Shown piece after piece: positions 15,251-22,457 of a stretch of DNA of 33,338 nucleotides (positions are counted from its first letter, which is position 1; each line of letters opens with the position of its first letter). A program made the position numbers and the translations under genes. Origin of the DNA: Campylobacteraceae bacterium. GTDB taxonomy: Bacteria; Campylobacterota; Campylobacteria; Campylobacterales; Sulfurovaceae. The notes below the pieces were generated by a model, which saw only the letters and a list, made by a program, of their open reading frames with translations, made no database searches and was not told the origin of the DNA. The DNA lies in the NCBI GenBank assembly GCA_026985655.1, contig JALSQB010000150.1:1-33338 (forward strand). Reading direction: 5' to 3'.

Positions 15251-15841
15251 ATGGGAAGAGTCAGTCTTAATACATTGCTAACACGTGCTGAAGAACAATT
15301 TACTTCAGGAAAATATGAAAATGCATTGAGAACCTATGGACAGCTTTTAACCGAATATCCAAGTGAGGCTGATGCCCAAGTAGGTATTTATCTTTGTGAT
15401 ATTGGACTAGAGAGTGCTGATGAAGCCCAAGCTCTTTTTGATTATTATCAAATTATTAAAACTGAACAAGATGATGCACCTGAAGTTATGGTAAATCTAT
15501 TGACTACTTTAGATGTAAGTCAAGGAAAAGTAGCTGAAATTTTAAGTAGTAAAGAGGATAAAGCCGAATACAAAAATGGTATTGGCTATAAAGACTTTTT
15601 AAAATTTATAGACAATCGAGGTAGTTTTAAACGTGCTTTTGAAGATATTATGTTTTCAACACGTGTTATTTTGAAAAACAAAGAGGAGTATTTTCTTTTT
15701 ATTGAACTGCTCATAGAACGAGGTCAGATAGAATTAGCCACACAGTTTTTAGACTCTTTAAGTAATAGTTTTGCCAATGACCAAGAAATTTATGCTTTAT
15801 ATCATAAGCTAAAAGAACAGAAAAAAGAAAATATCGAATAA
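15251..15841 (+). CDS. Tetratricopeptide-like helical repeat protein
   Basis: A 196-residue soluble protein made of helices. The first about 65 residues match a TPR pair (AEEQFTSGKYENALRTYGQL, then EADAQVGIYLCDIGL). The C-terminal half (FLFIELLIERGQIELATQFL) has a further TPR-like unit. No enzymatic motif is present, so it probably mediates protein contacts. It sits between nfu and murE with gaps of 2 and 22 bases, implying cotranscription. The specific role is unknown. Confidence 0.7.
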   Translation: MGRVSLNTLLTRAEEQFTSGKYENALRTYGQLLTEYPSEADAQVGIYLCDIGLESADEAQALFDYYQIIKTEQDDAPEVMVNLLTTLDVSQGKVAEILSSKEDKAEYKNGIGYKDFLKFIDNRGSFKRAFEDIMFSTRVILKNKEEYFLFIELLIERGQIELATQFLDSLSNSFANDQEIYALYHKLKEQKKENIE

Positions 15842-15863
15842 ATCACTTTAAAAAGAGTAATGT

Positions 15864-17162
15864 ATGACCTTAGAATGCAATATAGATGGTTTTAGCCATT
15901 TAACCGATGACACGACAGCACTGAATCAACAATCAAAATTTTTATTAACAGCACAAAATCAAAAATATTTTGATGCCTTAGACCCAAAACCCTCTTTTAT
16001 TACACCTTTAGAACTTATTGACTTTTGGGGGCTTAAGAATTTAAAAATCGTTGGTGTGACAGGAACGAACGGAAAGACAACCGTAACTGCGGCGATTTAC
16101 TCTTTTCTTTTAGATTTAGGTGAAAAACCTGCTCTTTTAGGAACACGTGGTTTTTTTGTCAATGAAGAACGCGTTGAAGAGAAGTCGATGACAACGCCTT
16201 CTATTTTGCATATTTTATCGGCGATGAAAATAGCCAAAGAGAAAGGGGCAAATTACTTCATTATGGAGGTAAGTTCCCACGCCATTGAGCAAAAACGTAT
16301 TGAAGGGCTTGAGTTTGCATTAAAAATTCATACCAATGTCACCTCTGACCATCTTGATTATCATGGAACAGTAGAAGAGTATCGACGTGTTAAGAGTCTA
16401 TTCTTTGCCGATGAATCACCTAAACTGCTTAACAAAGATGACATTAAACACATTGAGTATAATCCTAAAAATGCACAGAGTTATGGGGTAGATGAGCCTG
16501 CTACTTTTAAGGTTCAAGCATTCTCACTCCAACATGGAATTACTGCGGGGATTAAACATTTAAGTACAGAAGCCACTTTTCATTCTCCTATGGTGGGTTT
16601 GTTTAATCTCTTTAACCTTATGGCAGCCATTGGGGCGTGTACCATGCTTACAGGTAGAAATGTTGCTGAAATATGTGAAGTAGTAAGTAATTTCGCAGGG
16701 GTAGCAGGGCGTATGGAAGTAGTTTCGCAAGACCCTTTAGTTATTGTCGATTTTGCACATACTGATGATGGTATGATTCAAGTGTTAGACTCCATGAAAG
16801 ACCGAGACATATCGGTAGTCTTTGGAGCAGGGGGTGACCGAGACCAAGGAAAACGTCCACGTATGGGGGCTGTGGCTGCAAAATTTGCTAAAAAAGTCTA
16901 TGTGACCTCGGACAATCCACGTTCTGAAGCACCTGAAGCGATACTTAAAGAGATATTATCAGGCATTAAAGACCAAAGCAATACTCGAGCGATGATTGAT
17001 AGAGCTTTTGCCATTCAAGAAGCCCTTAAAGAGTTAGAAGAGGGTGAAGTTTTAATGATTTTAGGAAAAGGTGATGAAGACACTATGGAAATAAATGGAG
17101 AAAAAATTCATTTTGATGACAGAGAGATAGTCAGGGCTTTATTAGCAGAGATAGACAATTAA
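15864..17162 (+). CDS. murE: UDP-N-acetylmuramoyl-tripeptide synthetase, meso-diaminopimelate-adding
   Basis: Adds meso-diaminopimelate to UDP-MurNAc-L-Ala-D-Glu in peptidoglycan synthesis. The 432-residue ligase shows the ATP loop GVTGTNGKTTVT (G67-T73), the EVSSHAIEQKR and NVTSDHLDYHG motifs, the carbamylated-lysine region YRRVKSLFF, and the DNPR signature (SDNPRSEAP) that selects diaminopimelate over lysine. It is shorter than E. coli MurE (about 495), with a reduced N-terminal domain. The stop overlaps the convergent yaaA by four bases within a palindrome. Confidence 0.93.
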   Translation: MTLECNIDGFSHLTDDTTALNQQSKFLLTAQNQKYFDALDPKPSFITPLELIDFWGLKNLKIVGVTGTNGKTTVTAAIYSFLLDLGEKPALLGTRGFFVNEERVEEKSMTTPSILHILSAMKIAKEKGANYFIMEVSSHAIEQKRIEGLEFALKIHTNVTSDHLDYHGTVEEYRRVKSLFFADESPKLLNKDDIKHIEYNPKNAQSYGVDEPATFKVQAFSLQHGITAGIKHLSTEATFHSPMVGLFNLFNLMAAIGACTMLTGRNVAEICEVVSNFAGVAGRMEVVSQDPLVIVDFAHTDDGMIQVLDSMKDRDISVVFGAGGDRDQGKRPRMGAVAAKFAKKVYVTSDNPRSEAPEAILKEILSGIKDQSNTRAMIDRAFAIQEALKELEEGEVLMILGKGDEDTMEINGEKIHFDDREIVRALLAEIDN

Positions 17163-17171
17163 TTGTCTATC
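17150..17171. repeat. Perfect 22-bp palindrome spanning two convergent stop codons
   Basis: GATAGACAATT is followed directly by its reverse complement AATTGTCTATC. It encodes the last residues Ile-Asp-Asn plus TAA of murE on one strand and of yaaA on the other. It may act as a shared 3' hairpin, though it lacks the T-runs of a classic terminator. Confidence 0.8.
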
Positions 17172-17893
17172 GTGTAAATTATCTCTGTTTTATTTTTTTT
17201 GGTTTGAATCTCATCTATGCTTAGATTGTCGATAGATAGTTTCATAAATGCTTCGATGCTAGTAATATTTGATTTTGCAACTTCTCTTAAAACAATGCCC
17301 CTATAAGCTTTCGCCCAATGAGAAACAACTTTGCCGTTTTTGATGAACTTTAAAGTAGTGTAATTTTTTGTCGGCTTATAAAACTTATCATAAAACCCAG
17401 CACGTAAATCTAAAATATCATCATCTTTTAAATAGGCTTCTAATAAATGGCTTTGTTCTTTATAAAGTTTTTCAGGTTTTAACTCTCCCAAGACAGCACC
17501 TTGCTTAAGGCGATATTCTGGAATCATATCATCAGCGCGTATAAAACCAAAAAGATTAGAGCATAAAATAACATTCTTATCTATATAGTTTTTTTCGTGA
17601 TTGTTAAGTTTTGTATAGTTTAGATAATCAAAAGCCACCCCAGTGTAACGCTTAATAGCTTTCATTGTTAGCTCATGCACAATATCTTTGTTATGATAAA
17701 GAAGGTCTGCCTCTTTTTTTAGCCCAAATATTTTACGTAGTTCTTCTAAATCATTTTTTTGTAAAATATTCATATAGTGATGCAAAAGCATTTTTCGAGT
17801 AGTTGTGAGTTCCGTAAAAAGTAACGACTCTAAAGAGAAGTTTTCAAAGCCTCCTTTATTTTTTGTTTCACTTGGAGCTAAAAGAATTTTCAT
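17159..17893 (-). CDS. yaaA: YaaA (DUF328/UPF0246) family protein, peroxide-stress type
   Basis: A 244-residue protein of the YaaA family, whose E. coli member lowers free iron and limits DNA damage under peroxide stress and binds DNA. Features are the start MKILLAPSETKN, the YTGVAFDYL stretch, LFGFIRADDMIPEYRLKQG, LDLRAGFYDKFY, and SHWAKAYRGIVLRE near the end. Length is normal. A TGATATAAT extended -10 lies at plus 17916-17924, with an AAGGC ribosome site. It is convergent with murE and divergent from the tRNA operon. Confidence 0.85.
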   Translation of the reverse strand: MKILLAPSETKNKGGFENFSLESLLFTELTTTRKMLLHHYMNILQKNDLEELRKIFGLKKEADLLYHNKDIVHELTMKAIKRYTGVAFDYLNYTKLNNHEKNYIDKNVILCSNLFGFIRADDMIPEYRLKQGAVLGELKPEKLYKEQSHLLEAYLKDDDILDLRAGFYDKFYKPTKNYTTLKFIKNGKVVSHWAKAYRGIVLREVAKSNITSIEAFMKLSIDNLSIDEIQTKKNKTEIIYTIDN

Positions 17894-17960
17894 AATTAAG
17901 CCTTGTTTTTTATGAATTATATCAAATTTTAAAAAAAATCTATAAATTTTATTTAAACCC

Positions 17961-17989
17961 TTGACATAGATTATATTTTTGTCTATAAT
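17961..17989 (+). promoter_or_regulatory. Perfect consensus sigma70 promoter of the tRNA-tuf operon
   Basis: TTGACA (17961-17966), 17 bases, TATAAT (17984-17989), followed by a GC-containing discriminator GCGACTCC. Both hexamers match consensus exactly, unlike most promoters here, as expected for a strong stable-RNA promoter. Confidence 0.9.
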
Positions 17990-17996
17990 GCGACTC

Positions 17997-18019
17997 CATT
18001 TAAAGAATGACTTTAAATG
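17997..18019 (+). other. Hairpin at the 5' end of the tRNA operon transcript
   Basis: CATTTAAAG (17997-18005), loop AATGA, then CTTTAAATG (18011-18019), a perfect 9-bp stem that would begin within a few bases of the predicted transcription start and ends six bases before tRNA-Thr. It may guide leader processing or protect the 5' end. Confidence 0.55.
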
Positions 18020-18025
18020 AATGGT

Positions 18026-18102
18026 GCTGATGTAGCTCAGTTGGCTAGAGCAGCTGATTTGTAATCAGCAGGTCGGGGGTTCGAGTCCCTTCATCAGCTC
18101 CA
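18026..18102 (+). tRNA. tRNA-Thr (anticodon TGT)
   Basis: Cloverleaf with acceptor GCTGATG/CATCAGC, D-arm GCTCAG, anticodon stem GCTGA/TCAGC with loop TTTGTAA (anticodon TGT), T-arm GGGGG-TTCGAGT-CCCTT and encoded CCA. First of four tRNAs in the order Thr-Tyr-Gly-Thr-tuf, the same as thrU-tyrU-glyT-thrT-tufB of E. coli. Confidence 0.95.
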
Positions 18103-18142
18103 TTAAAATTTTATCAGTGTTTGACCAGAAATATAAAAATAT

Positions 18143-18227
18143 GGTGAGTTACTCAAGTGGCCAACGAGGGCGGATTGTAAATCCGCTGACTACGTCTTCG
18201 AAGGTTCGAATCCTTCACTCACCACCA
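18143..18227 (+). tRNA. tRNA-Tyr (anticodon GTA)
   Basis: Class II tRNA with acceptor GGTGAGT/ACTCACC, anticodon stem GCGGA/TCCGC with loop TTGTAAA (anticodon GTA), a long variable arm (GACTACGTC) and encoded CCA. The extended variable arm is normal for bacterial tRNA-Tyr. Confidence 0.95.
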
Positions 18228-18247
18228 TTTGTATGTTTGATACCAAT

Positions 18248-18323
18248 GCGGGAATAGCTCAGTGGCTAGAGCCCCTGCCTTCCAAGCAGGATGTCGCGAG
18301 TTCGAATCTCGTTTCCCGCTCCA
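18248..18323 (+). tRNA. tRNA-Gly (anticodon TCC)
   Basis: Acceptor GCGGGAA/TTCCCGC, anticodon stem CCTGC/GCAGG with loop CTTCCAA (anticodon TCC), T-loop TTCGAAT and encoded CCA. Confidence 0.95.
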
Positions 18324-18351
18324 AATAGTATCAAATTAATCTGGGAGCTGA

Positions 18352-18408
18352 TGTGAAATTTTTATTACTACTTTCACATTATCAATCAAAACAACAAACA
18401 CTTATAAT
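18352..18408 (+). promoter_or_regulatory. Spacer hairpin and candidate internal promoter before tRNA-Thr(GGT)
   Basis: The 115-base gap between tRNA-Gly and tRNA-Thr(GGT) is longer than the other tRNA spacers. It holds an inverted repeat TGTGAAA/TTTCACA (18352-18358 / 18372-18378) and then TTATCA-N18-TATAAT (18379-18408), which could start a second transcript 25 to 30 bases before the tRNA. Confidence 0.35.
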
Positions 18409-18438
18409 ATTTTATAAATAGTTATGTAATTTAATTAC

Positions 18439-18513
<75 letters not shown>

Positions 18514-18518
18514 CTTAA

Positions 18519-18575
18519 AATATGGACAAAAGTATTGTAATATTTACTATATTTTACAATAGTTCTGTCCATATT
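18519..18575 (+). other. Long near-perfect hairpin between tRNA-Thr and tuf
   Basis: Two 22-base arms (18519-18540 and 18554-18575) pair with only two mismatches. The outer ten pairs are AATATGGACA/TGTCCATATT and the inner seven ATTGTAA/TTACAAT, around a 13-base loop. No T-run follows, so it looks more like a processing or stability element than a classic terminator. Confidence 0.75.
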
Positions 18576-18608
18576 ATGCTATTTAAAGCAATATAAAAAA
18601 CTTTTCGC

Positions 18609-18614
18609 TATAAT
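18609..18614 (+). promoter_or_regulatory. tuf promoter -10 box
   Basis: TATAAT in TTTTCGCTATAATGTCG, 37 bases before the tuf ATG, preceded by A/T-rich sequence without a clear -35. tuf can thus be transcribed independently of the tRNAs upstream. Confidence 0.6.
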
Positions 18615-18650
18615 GTCGAAATTTTAAAAATTAAACTTAGGAGACCTCAG

Positions 18651-19859
18651 ATGGCTAAAGAAAAATTTGAACGAACCAAACCCCATGTTAACATTGGAAC
18701 AATTGGTCACGTCGATCACGGTAAAACTACACTAACAGCTGCAATTACAGCAGTACTTGCACTTAAAAATGATTCAGAATTAATGGATTATGATGCAATT
18801 GATAATGCTCCAGAAGAAAGAGAAAGAGGAATTACCATTGCTACTTCTCACGTTGAGTACGAAACTGAAACTAGACACTATGCTCACGTAGATTGTCCAG
18901 GTCACGCGGATTACGTTAAAAACATGATTACTGGTGCTGCTCAAATGGATGGTGCTATTCTTGTTATTGCTTCAACTGATGGACCAATGGCTCAAACTAG
19001 AGAGCATATTCTTCTTTCTAAACAAGTTGGTGTACCTTACATTGTTATTTTCTTAAACAAAGAAGATCAACTTGATGATGAAGATAAAGAAGAGATGTTA
19101 GAATTGGTAGAGATGGAAGTTCGTGAACTTCTTTCAGAATACGATTTCCCAGGTGATGATACACCAATCGTTGCTGGTTCTGCATTCCAAGCACTTGAAG
19201 AAGCAAAAGCTGGTAAAGCTGGAGAATGGTCAGAAAAAATTTACAAACTTATGGACGAAGTTGATGCTTACATTCCAGAGCCTGTAAGAGAAACTGATAA
19301 AGATTTCTTAATGCCTATTGAAGATATTTTTACTATTCAAGGTCGTGGTACGGTTGTAACTGGTAAAATTGACAGAGGTACTGTTTGTATTGGTAACGAT
19401 GTTGAAATCGTTGGGATTAAAGACAACCAAAAAACAACAGTAACTGGTGTTGAGATGTTCCGTAAAGAGATGGAATGTGGTGAAGCTGGAGATAACTGTG
19501 GTGTTCTTATCAGAGGTATTGATAAAGATGCAGTTGAAAGAGGTATGGTTCTTTGTAAGCCAGGTTCAATTACTCCTCATTCTAAATTTACAGCTGAAGT
19601 GTATATTCTTAAAAAAGAAGAAGGTGGAAGACATACTCCATTCTTTAACAACTATAGACCACAGTTTTATGTAAGAACAACAGATGTTACAGGTTCAATT
19701 ACACTTGCTGAAGGTGTTGAAATGGTTATGCCTGGTGACAATGTTACTATTACTGTTGAACTTATCAACCCAGTTGCTCTTGAGCAAGGTACTAAATTTG
19801 CTATCCGTGAAGGTGGTAGAACTGTTGGTGCTGGTGTTGTTGCTGATATTATTGAGTAG
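18651..19859 (+). CDS. tuf: Elongation factor Tu
   Basis: EF-Tu carries aminoacyl-tRNA to the ribosome as a GTP complex. The 402-residue protein has the P-loop GHVDHGKTT, the switch region [25 protein letters not shown], the guanine motif NKEDQLDD, and C-terminal domains 2 and 3 ending VADIIE. It has NKED where NKCD/NKVD is common, still matching NKxD. The TTAGGAGACC site is strong. The position next to rpmG, tRNA-Trp, secE and nusG matches the single tuf copy of this phylum; no second tuf is seen in the window. Confidence 0.98.
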   Translation: MAKEKFERTKPHVNIGTIGHVDHGKTTLTAAITAVLALKNDSELMDYDAIDNAPEERERGITIATSHVEYETETRHYAHVDCPGHADYVKNMITGAAQMDGAILVIASTDGPMAQTREHILLSKQVGVPYIVIFLNKEDQLDDEDKEEMLELVEMEVRELLSEYDFPGDDTPIVAGSAFQALEEAKAGKAGEWSEKIYKLMDEVDAYIPEPVRETDKDFLMPIEDIFTIQGRGTVVTGKIDRGTVCIGNDVEIVGIKDNQKTTVTGVEMFRKEMECGEAGDNCGVLIRGIDKDAVERGMVLCKPGSITPHSKFTAEVYILKKEEGGRHTPFFNNYRPQFYVRTTDVTGSITLAEGVEMVMPGDNVTITVELINPVALEQGTKFAIREGGRTVGAGVVADIIE

Positions 19860-19864
19860 TTACG

Positions 19865-20017
19865 ATGAGAGAAACTATTCACTTAGGGTGTGAGAAGTGT
19901 ACAAGACGTAACTATCACACTACTAAAAACAAAAGAAACACTGCTGAAAAACTTGCTTTAAAAAAGTATTGTAAGTGGTGTAAATGTCATACGACACATA
20001 AAGAGATGAAGCTGTAA
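19865..20017 (+). CDS. rpmG: 50S ribosomal protein L33, zinc-binding type
   Basis: A 50-residue protein too short for the ORF track, five bases after tuf. It reads MRETIHLGCEKCTRRNYHTT and continues with YCKWCKCHTTHKEMKL. The two CxxC pairs (C9/C12 and C36/C39) define the zinc-carrying form. The tuf-rpmG-tRNA-Trp-secE-nusG order is conserved. The ATG follows the tuf stop with little ribosome site, so coupling to tuf translation is likely. Confidence 0.95.
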   Translation: MRETIHLGCEKCTRRNYHTTKNKRNTAEKLALKKYCKWCKCHTTHKEMKL

Positions 20018-20035
20018 GCTTTCCTCTTTATTAGT

Positions 20036-20066
20036 TCAGGTATTTTAACTAATACCTGACTTTCTT
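20036..20066 (+). terminator. Hairpin, probable terminator or processing site after rpmG
   Basis: TCAGGTATT (20036-20044), loop TTAACT, AATACCTGA (20051-20059), then CTTTCTT. The perfect 9-bp stem stands between rpmG and tRNA-Trp; the tail is interrupted, so partial termination or RNA processing is as likely. Confidence 0.5.
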
Positions 20067-20070
20067 AGCT

Positions 20071-20146
20071 AGGCCAATAGCTCAGTTGGTAGAGCACTGG
20101 TCTCCAAAACCAGGTGCCGGGGGTTCGAGTCCCTCTTGGCCTGCCA
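20071..20146 (+). tRNA. tRNA-Trp (anticodon CCA)
   Basis: Acceptor AGGCCAA/TTGGCCT, anticodon stem CTGGT/ACCAG with loop CTCCAAA (anticodon CCA), T-loop TTCGAGT and encoded CCA. Embedded between rpmG and secE. Confidence 0.95.
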
Positions 20147-20178
20147 TAAATAACGGTAAAATTTAAAAGGTAAACATA

Positions 20179-20364
20179 ATGGGAAAATTAACAACATATT
20201 TCGCACACGTTAAAGAAGAGATTCAAAAAGTTATATTTCCAACAAAAATACAAGTAAGACAAGCATTTTTTGCAGTTTTTATTGTAGTTACAGTCATATC
20301 AATCTTTTTAGCACTTGTTGATTTATTAATGTCATCACTTGTATCTGCTGCAGTTGGTGCATAA
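20179..20364 (+). CDS. secE: Preprotein translocase subunit SecE
   Basis: The 61-residue, single-helix form of SecE, which clamps SecY in the protein-export channel. The amphipathic segment (HVKEEIQKVIFPTKIQVRQA) with the conserved KV-x-(F/W)-P-T turn precedes one transmembrane helix (about residues 30-53, FFAVFIVVTVISIFLALVDLL). It has one helix, not the three of E. coli, as in most bacteria. nusG starts two bases after its stop. Confidence 0.95.
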   Translation: MGKLTTYFAHVKEEIQKVIFPTKIQVRQAFFAVFIVVTVISIFLALVDLLMSSLVSAAVGA

Positions 20365-20365
20365 T

Positions 20366-20896
20366 ATGGCATTTCAATGGTACGCAATTCAAGTTTATTC
20401 AGGTTCTGAACAAGCTGTTAAAAAAGGTATAGAACTTCTGGTTGTAGAGAATGGGATTGAAGAACAAGTAGAGAGTATTATTGTCCCTACAGAAGAAGTC
20501 ATTGAAGTTAAAAATGGTGAGAAAAAAATTACAGAGCGTGTGCTTTATTCTGGTTATGTTTTTGCTCATGTAGATTTAGACACTTCCCTTTGGCATAAAG
20601 TGCAATCTTTACCACGTGTTTCACGTTTTATTGGAGAAGGTAAGACGGCAACACCACTAACACCAGCTGATATTAAAGTAATTTTAGAAAAAATGGAAAC
20701 CAAACAAGCACCTCGTCCAAAAGTTGATTTTGAAAAAGGTGAAATGGTTCGTATTATCGATGGTCCATTTGCTAACTTTACAGGAATGGTTGATGAGTAC
20801 GATTTAGACCACGGAAAGTTAAAATTAAATGTTTCTATATTTGGTCGAAATACACCTGTAGAGATACTTTATACGCAAGTAGAAAAAATAATATAA
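20366..20896 (+). CDS. nusG: Transcription termination/antitermination factor NusG
   Basis: NusG binds RNA polymerase and links it to Rho or the ribosome. The ORF track starts at 20339, but residues before MAFQWYAIQVYSGSEQ are not part of the family, so the ATG at 20366 is chosen (176 residues). The NGN domain covers about 1-110 (ERVLYSGYVFAHVDL), and the KOW domain follows (FEKGEMVRIIDGPFANFTG). The start lies one base beyond the secE stop without a clear ribosome site, so translation is likely coupled to secE. Confidence 0.95.
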   Translation: MAFQWYAIQVYSGSEQAVKKGIELLVVENGIEEQVESIIVPTEEVIEVKNGEKKITERVLYSGYVFAHVDLDTSLWHKVQSLPRVSRFIGEGKTATPLTPADIKVILEKMETKQAPRPKVDFEKGEMVRIIDGPFANFTGMVDEYDLDHGKLKLNVSIFGRNTPVEILYTQVEKII

Positions 20897-20906
20897 TTAT
20901 AGCTAG

Positions 20907-20932
20907 GAGTAGAGTGCAATCTCTACTCTTTT
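20907..20932 (+). terminator. Intrinsic terminator after nusG
   Basis: GAGTAGAG (20907-20914), loop TGCAAT, CTCTACTC (20921-20928), then TTTT. A perfect 8-bp stem ten bases after the nusG stop; it separates secE-nusG from the L11 operon. Confidence 0.75.
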
Positions 20933-20936
20933 ATAT

Positions 20937-20980
20937 ATTTAAATTAAAAATTTAAATAATAAAAAAATGTTTTTATTATT
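20937..20980 (+). repeat. Two overlapping AT-only palindromes before rplK
   Basis: ATTTAAATT-AAA-AATTTAAAT (20937-20957) and AATAATAAAAA-AATG-TTTTTATTATT (20955-20980) are both perfect inverted repeats that share three bases. Only one of the two hairpins can form fully at a time. They lie between the nusG terminator and rplK, where the rplK promoter must also be. Confidence 0.55.
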
Positions 20981-21032
20981 CAAGTTTTTATTTAATACTA
21001 AATAAACGACTATTTAATCTAAGGAGACAATG

Positions 21033-21458
21033 ATGGCAAAAAAAGTAAGCGAACGCTTCAAAATGATGATTCCTGCTGGATCAGCAAATCCATCACCACC
21101 AGTAGGACCAGCACTTGGTCAACGTGGTGTTAATATTATGGAATTTTGTAAAGCATTTAATGAAAAAACAAAAGATAAAATGGGATTTAAAATTCCTGTT
21201 GTTGTAACAGTATATGTTGATAAATCTTTTACTTTTGAAACAAAACAACCACCTGCATCAGAGCTTATTATGAAAGCTGCGAACATTAAAAAAGGGACAG
21301 ATAATCCTATTATTAATAAAGTGGGAACACTTACATCAGCTCAAATTGATGAGATTGTTGAAAAGAAAATCGCTGATTTAAACACAACTGACAAAGAGAT
21401 GGCAGCAAAAATTATTGCTGGTACTTGTCGTTCAATGGGTGTTGAAATCGCTGGATAA
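21033..21458 (+). CDS. rplK: 50S ribosomal protein L11
   Basis: L11 forms the GTPase-associated stalk base with L10 and is needed for RelA activation. Two ATG codons are adjacent; the second gives six bases from AAGGAG instead of three and yields the standard 141 residues ([20 protein letters not shown]). The proline-rich [20 protein letters not shown] and the C-terminal rRNA-binding domain ending [11 protein letters not shown] are intact. It is followed by an 86-base gap with small inverted repeats and then rplA. Confidence 0.97.
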   Translation: MAKKVSERFKMMIPAGSANPSPPVGPALGQRGVNIMEFCKAFNEKTKDKMGFKIPVVVTVYVDKSFTFETKQPPASELIMKAANIKKGTDNPIINKVGTLTSAQIDEIVEKKIADLNTTDKEMAAKIIAGTCRSMGVEIAG

Positions 21459-21544
21459 TTCGAGTTTATCGAATGAGCTAATGGTCTATTGATGACCCAT
21501 AATACCACTGAAAACGTGGGAGATTTATATCGCTGGAGAAGTAA

Positions 21545-22255
21545 ATGGCAAAGAAAGTAAATAAAAAGAGAGCATCTCTTTTAGAAAAAATAGAAGTAGA
21601 AAAGAAATACGGTGTTGATGAAGCAACAGCACTTCTTAATGAATTAAAATCAGCTAAGTTTGATGAGACAGTTGAGCTTGCATTAAATTTGAATCTTGAT
21701 CCAAGACATGCAGACCAAATGCTTAGAGGTTCAGTTGTTCTTCCAAATGGTACAGGAAAAACAGTAAGAGTTGCAGTATTTGCAAAAGATGATAAGGCTG
21801 ATGAAGCTAAAGCAGCAGGTGCTGATTTGGTTGGTTCTGATGATTTAATTGAAGCAATTCAAGCAGGTAACATTGATTTTGATACCGTAATCGCAACACC
21901 TAATATGATGGGAACATTAGGTAAAGTAGCAAGAGTTTTAGGACCAAAAGGTTTAATGCCTAACCCTAAAACAGGAACAGTTACTATGGATATTACTAAA
22001 GCAGTTACTGAAGCTAAAGGTGGAAAAGTAAACTTTAGAACAGACAAAAAAGGTAACATTCACGCTGGAATTGGAAAGGTATCTTTTGGTGCTGATAAAA
22101 TTAAAGAGAATTTAGAGACTTTTATGCAGACAATTAACAAAGTTAAACCAGCATCTGCAAAAGGTAGATATATCTTAAATGGTGCTATTTCATTAACAAT
22201 GAGTCCATCAGTAACTTTAGAGACTGCTGAACTTTTAGAGATGAAAGCCAAATAA
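21545..22255 (+). CDS. rplA: 50S ribosomal protein L1
   Basis: L1 builds the mobile stalk at the E site and in many bacteria represses the L11 operon by binding its mRNA. The 236-residue protein shows [36 protein letters not shown], the [14 protein letters not shown] signature, and the C-terminal strand [13 protein letters not shown]. The gap between rplK and rplA could hold the regulatory site, but none is recognised. Confidence 0.97.
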   Translation: MAKKVNKKRASLLEKIEVEKKYGVDEATALLNELKSAKFDETVELALNLNLDPRHADQMLRGSVVLPNGTGKTVRVAVFAKDDKADEAKAAGADLVGSDDLIEAIQAGNIDFDTVIATPNMMGTLGKVARVLGPKGLMPNPKTGTVTMDITKAVTEAKGGKVNFRTDKKGNIHAGIGKVSFGADKIKENLETFMQTINKVKPASAKGRYILNGAISLTMSPSVTLETAELLEMKAK

Positions 22256-22295
22256 GAACGCTAATAGATAAACTTTTTGAGAGTCTAAAGCTTAG

Positions 22296-22339
22296 GACAA
22301 AAAAGGGGTCAGGTTTAAACCTGACCCCTTTTTGTCTTT
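22296..22339. repeat. Perfect 40-bp GC-rich palindrome, terminator-like
   Basis: GACAAAAAGGGGTCAGGTTT (22296-22315) is followed with no spacer by its exact reverse complement (22316-22335), then TTTT. The A-run and T-run inside the arms would make a strong intrinsic terminator in either direction. It lies about 40 bases after rplA and before the L10-type leader. The core GGGGTCAGG...CCTGACCCC resembles, from memory, palindromes near REP-associated transposases, but no transposase is here. Confidence 0.85.
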
Positions 22340-22369
22340 TGCTTTATGCTTAGCATATGAATCTAGATT

Positions 22370-22440
22370 GAAGATAAAAGGGGCGAAAGCTTAATATAGA
22401 ACCTTGAAAGAGGTTTGTTGGTGAAAACTACCCTTTTAGA
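22370..22440 (+). promoter_or_regulatory. L10-type leader (rplJL autoregulatory RNA element)
   Basis: TAAAAGGG (22374-22381) pairs perfectly with CCCTTTTA (22430-22437). Inside are a GC-GAAA-GC hairpin, an AACCT/AGGTT hairpin (22399-22403 / 22410-22414) and an asymmetric single-stranded part. This position and layout match the L10 leader, where the L10-L12 complex binds and represses rplJ. The assignment is structural; no covariance search was run. Confidence 0.6.
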
Positions 22441-22457
22441 GATCGAAAGGAGAACAA

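Noticed and set aside
21447-21537. Nine-base direct repeat ATCGCTGGA at the end of rplK and before rplA
   Set aside because: Short, one copy is coding, and no target-site or regulatory logic is visible; likely chance.
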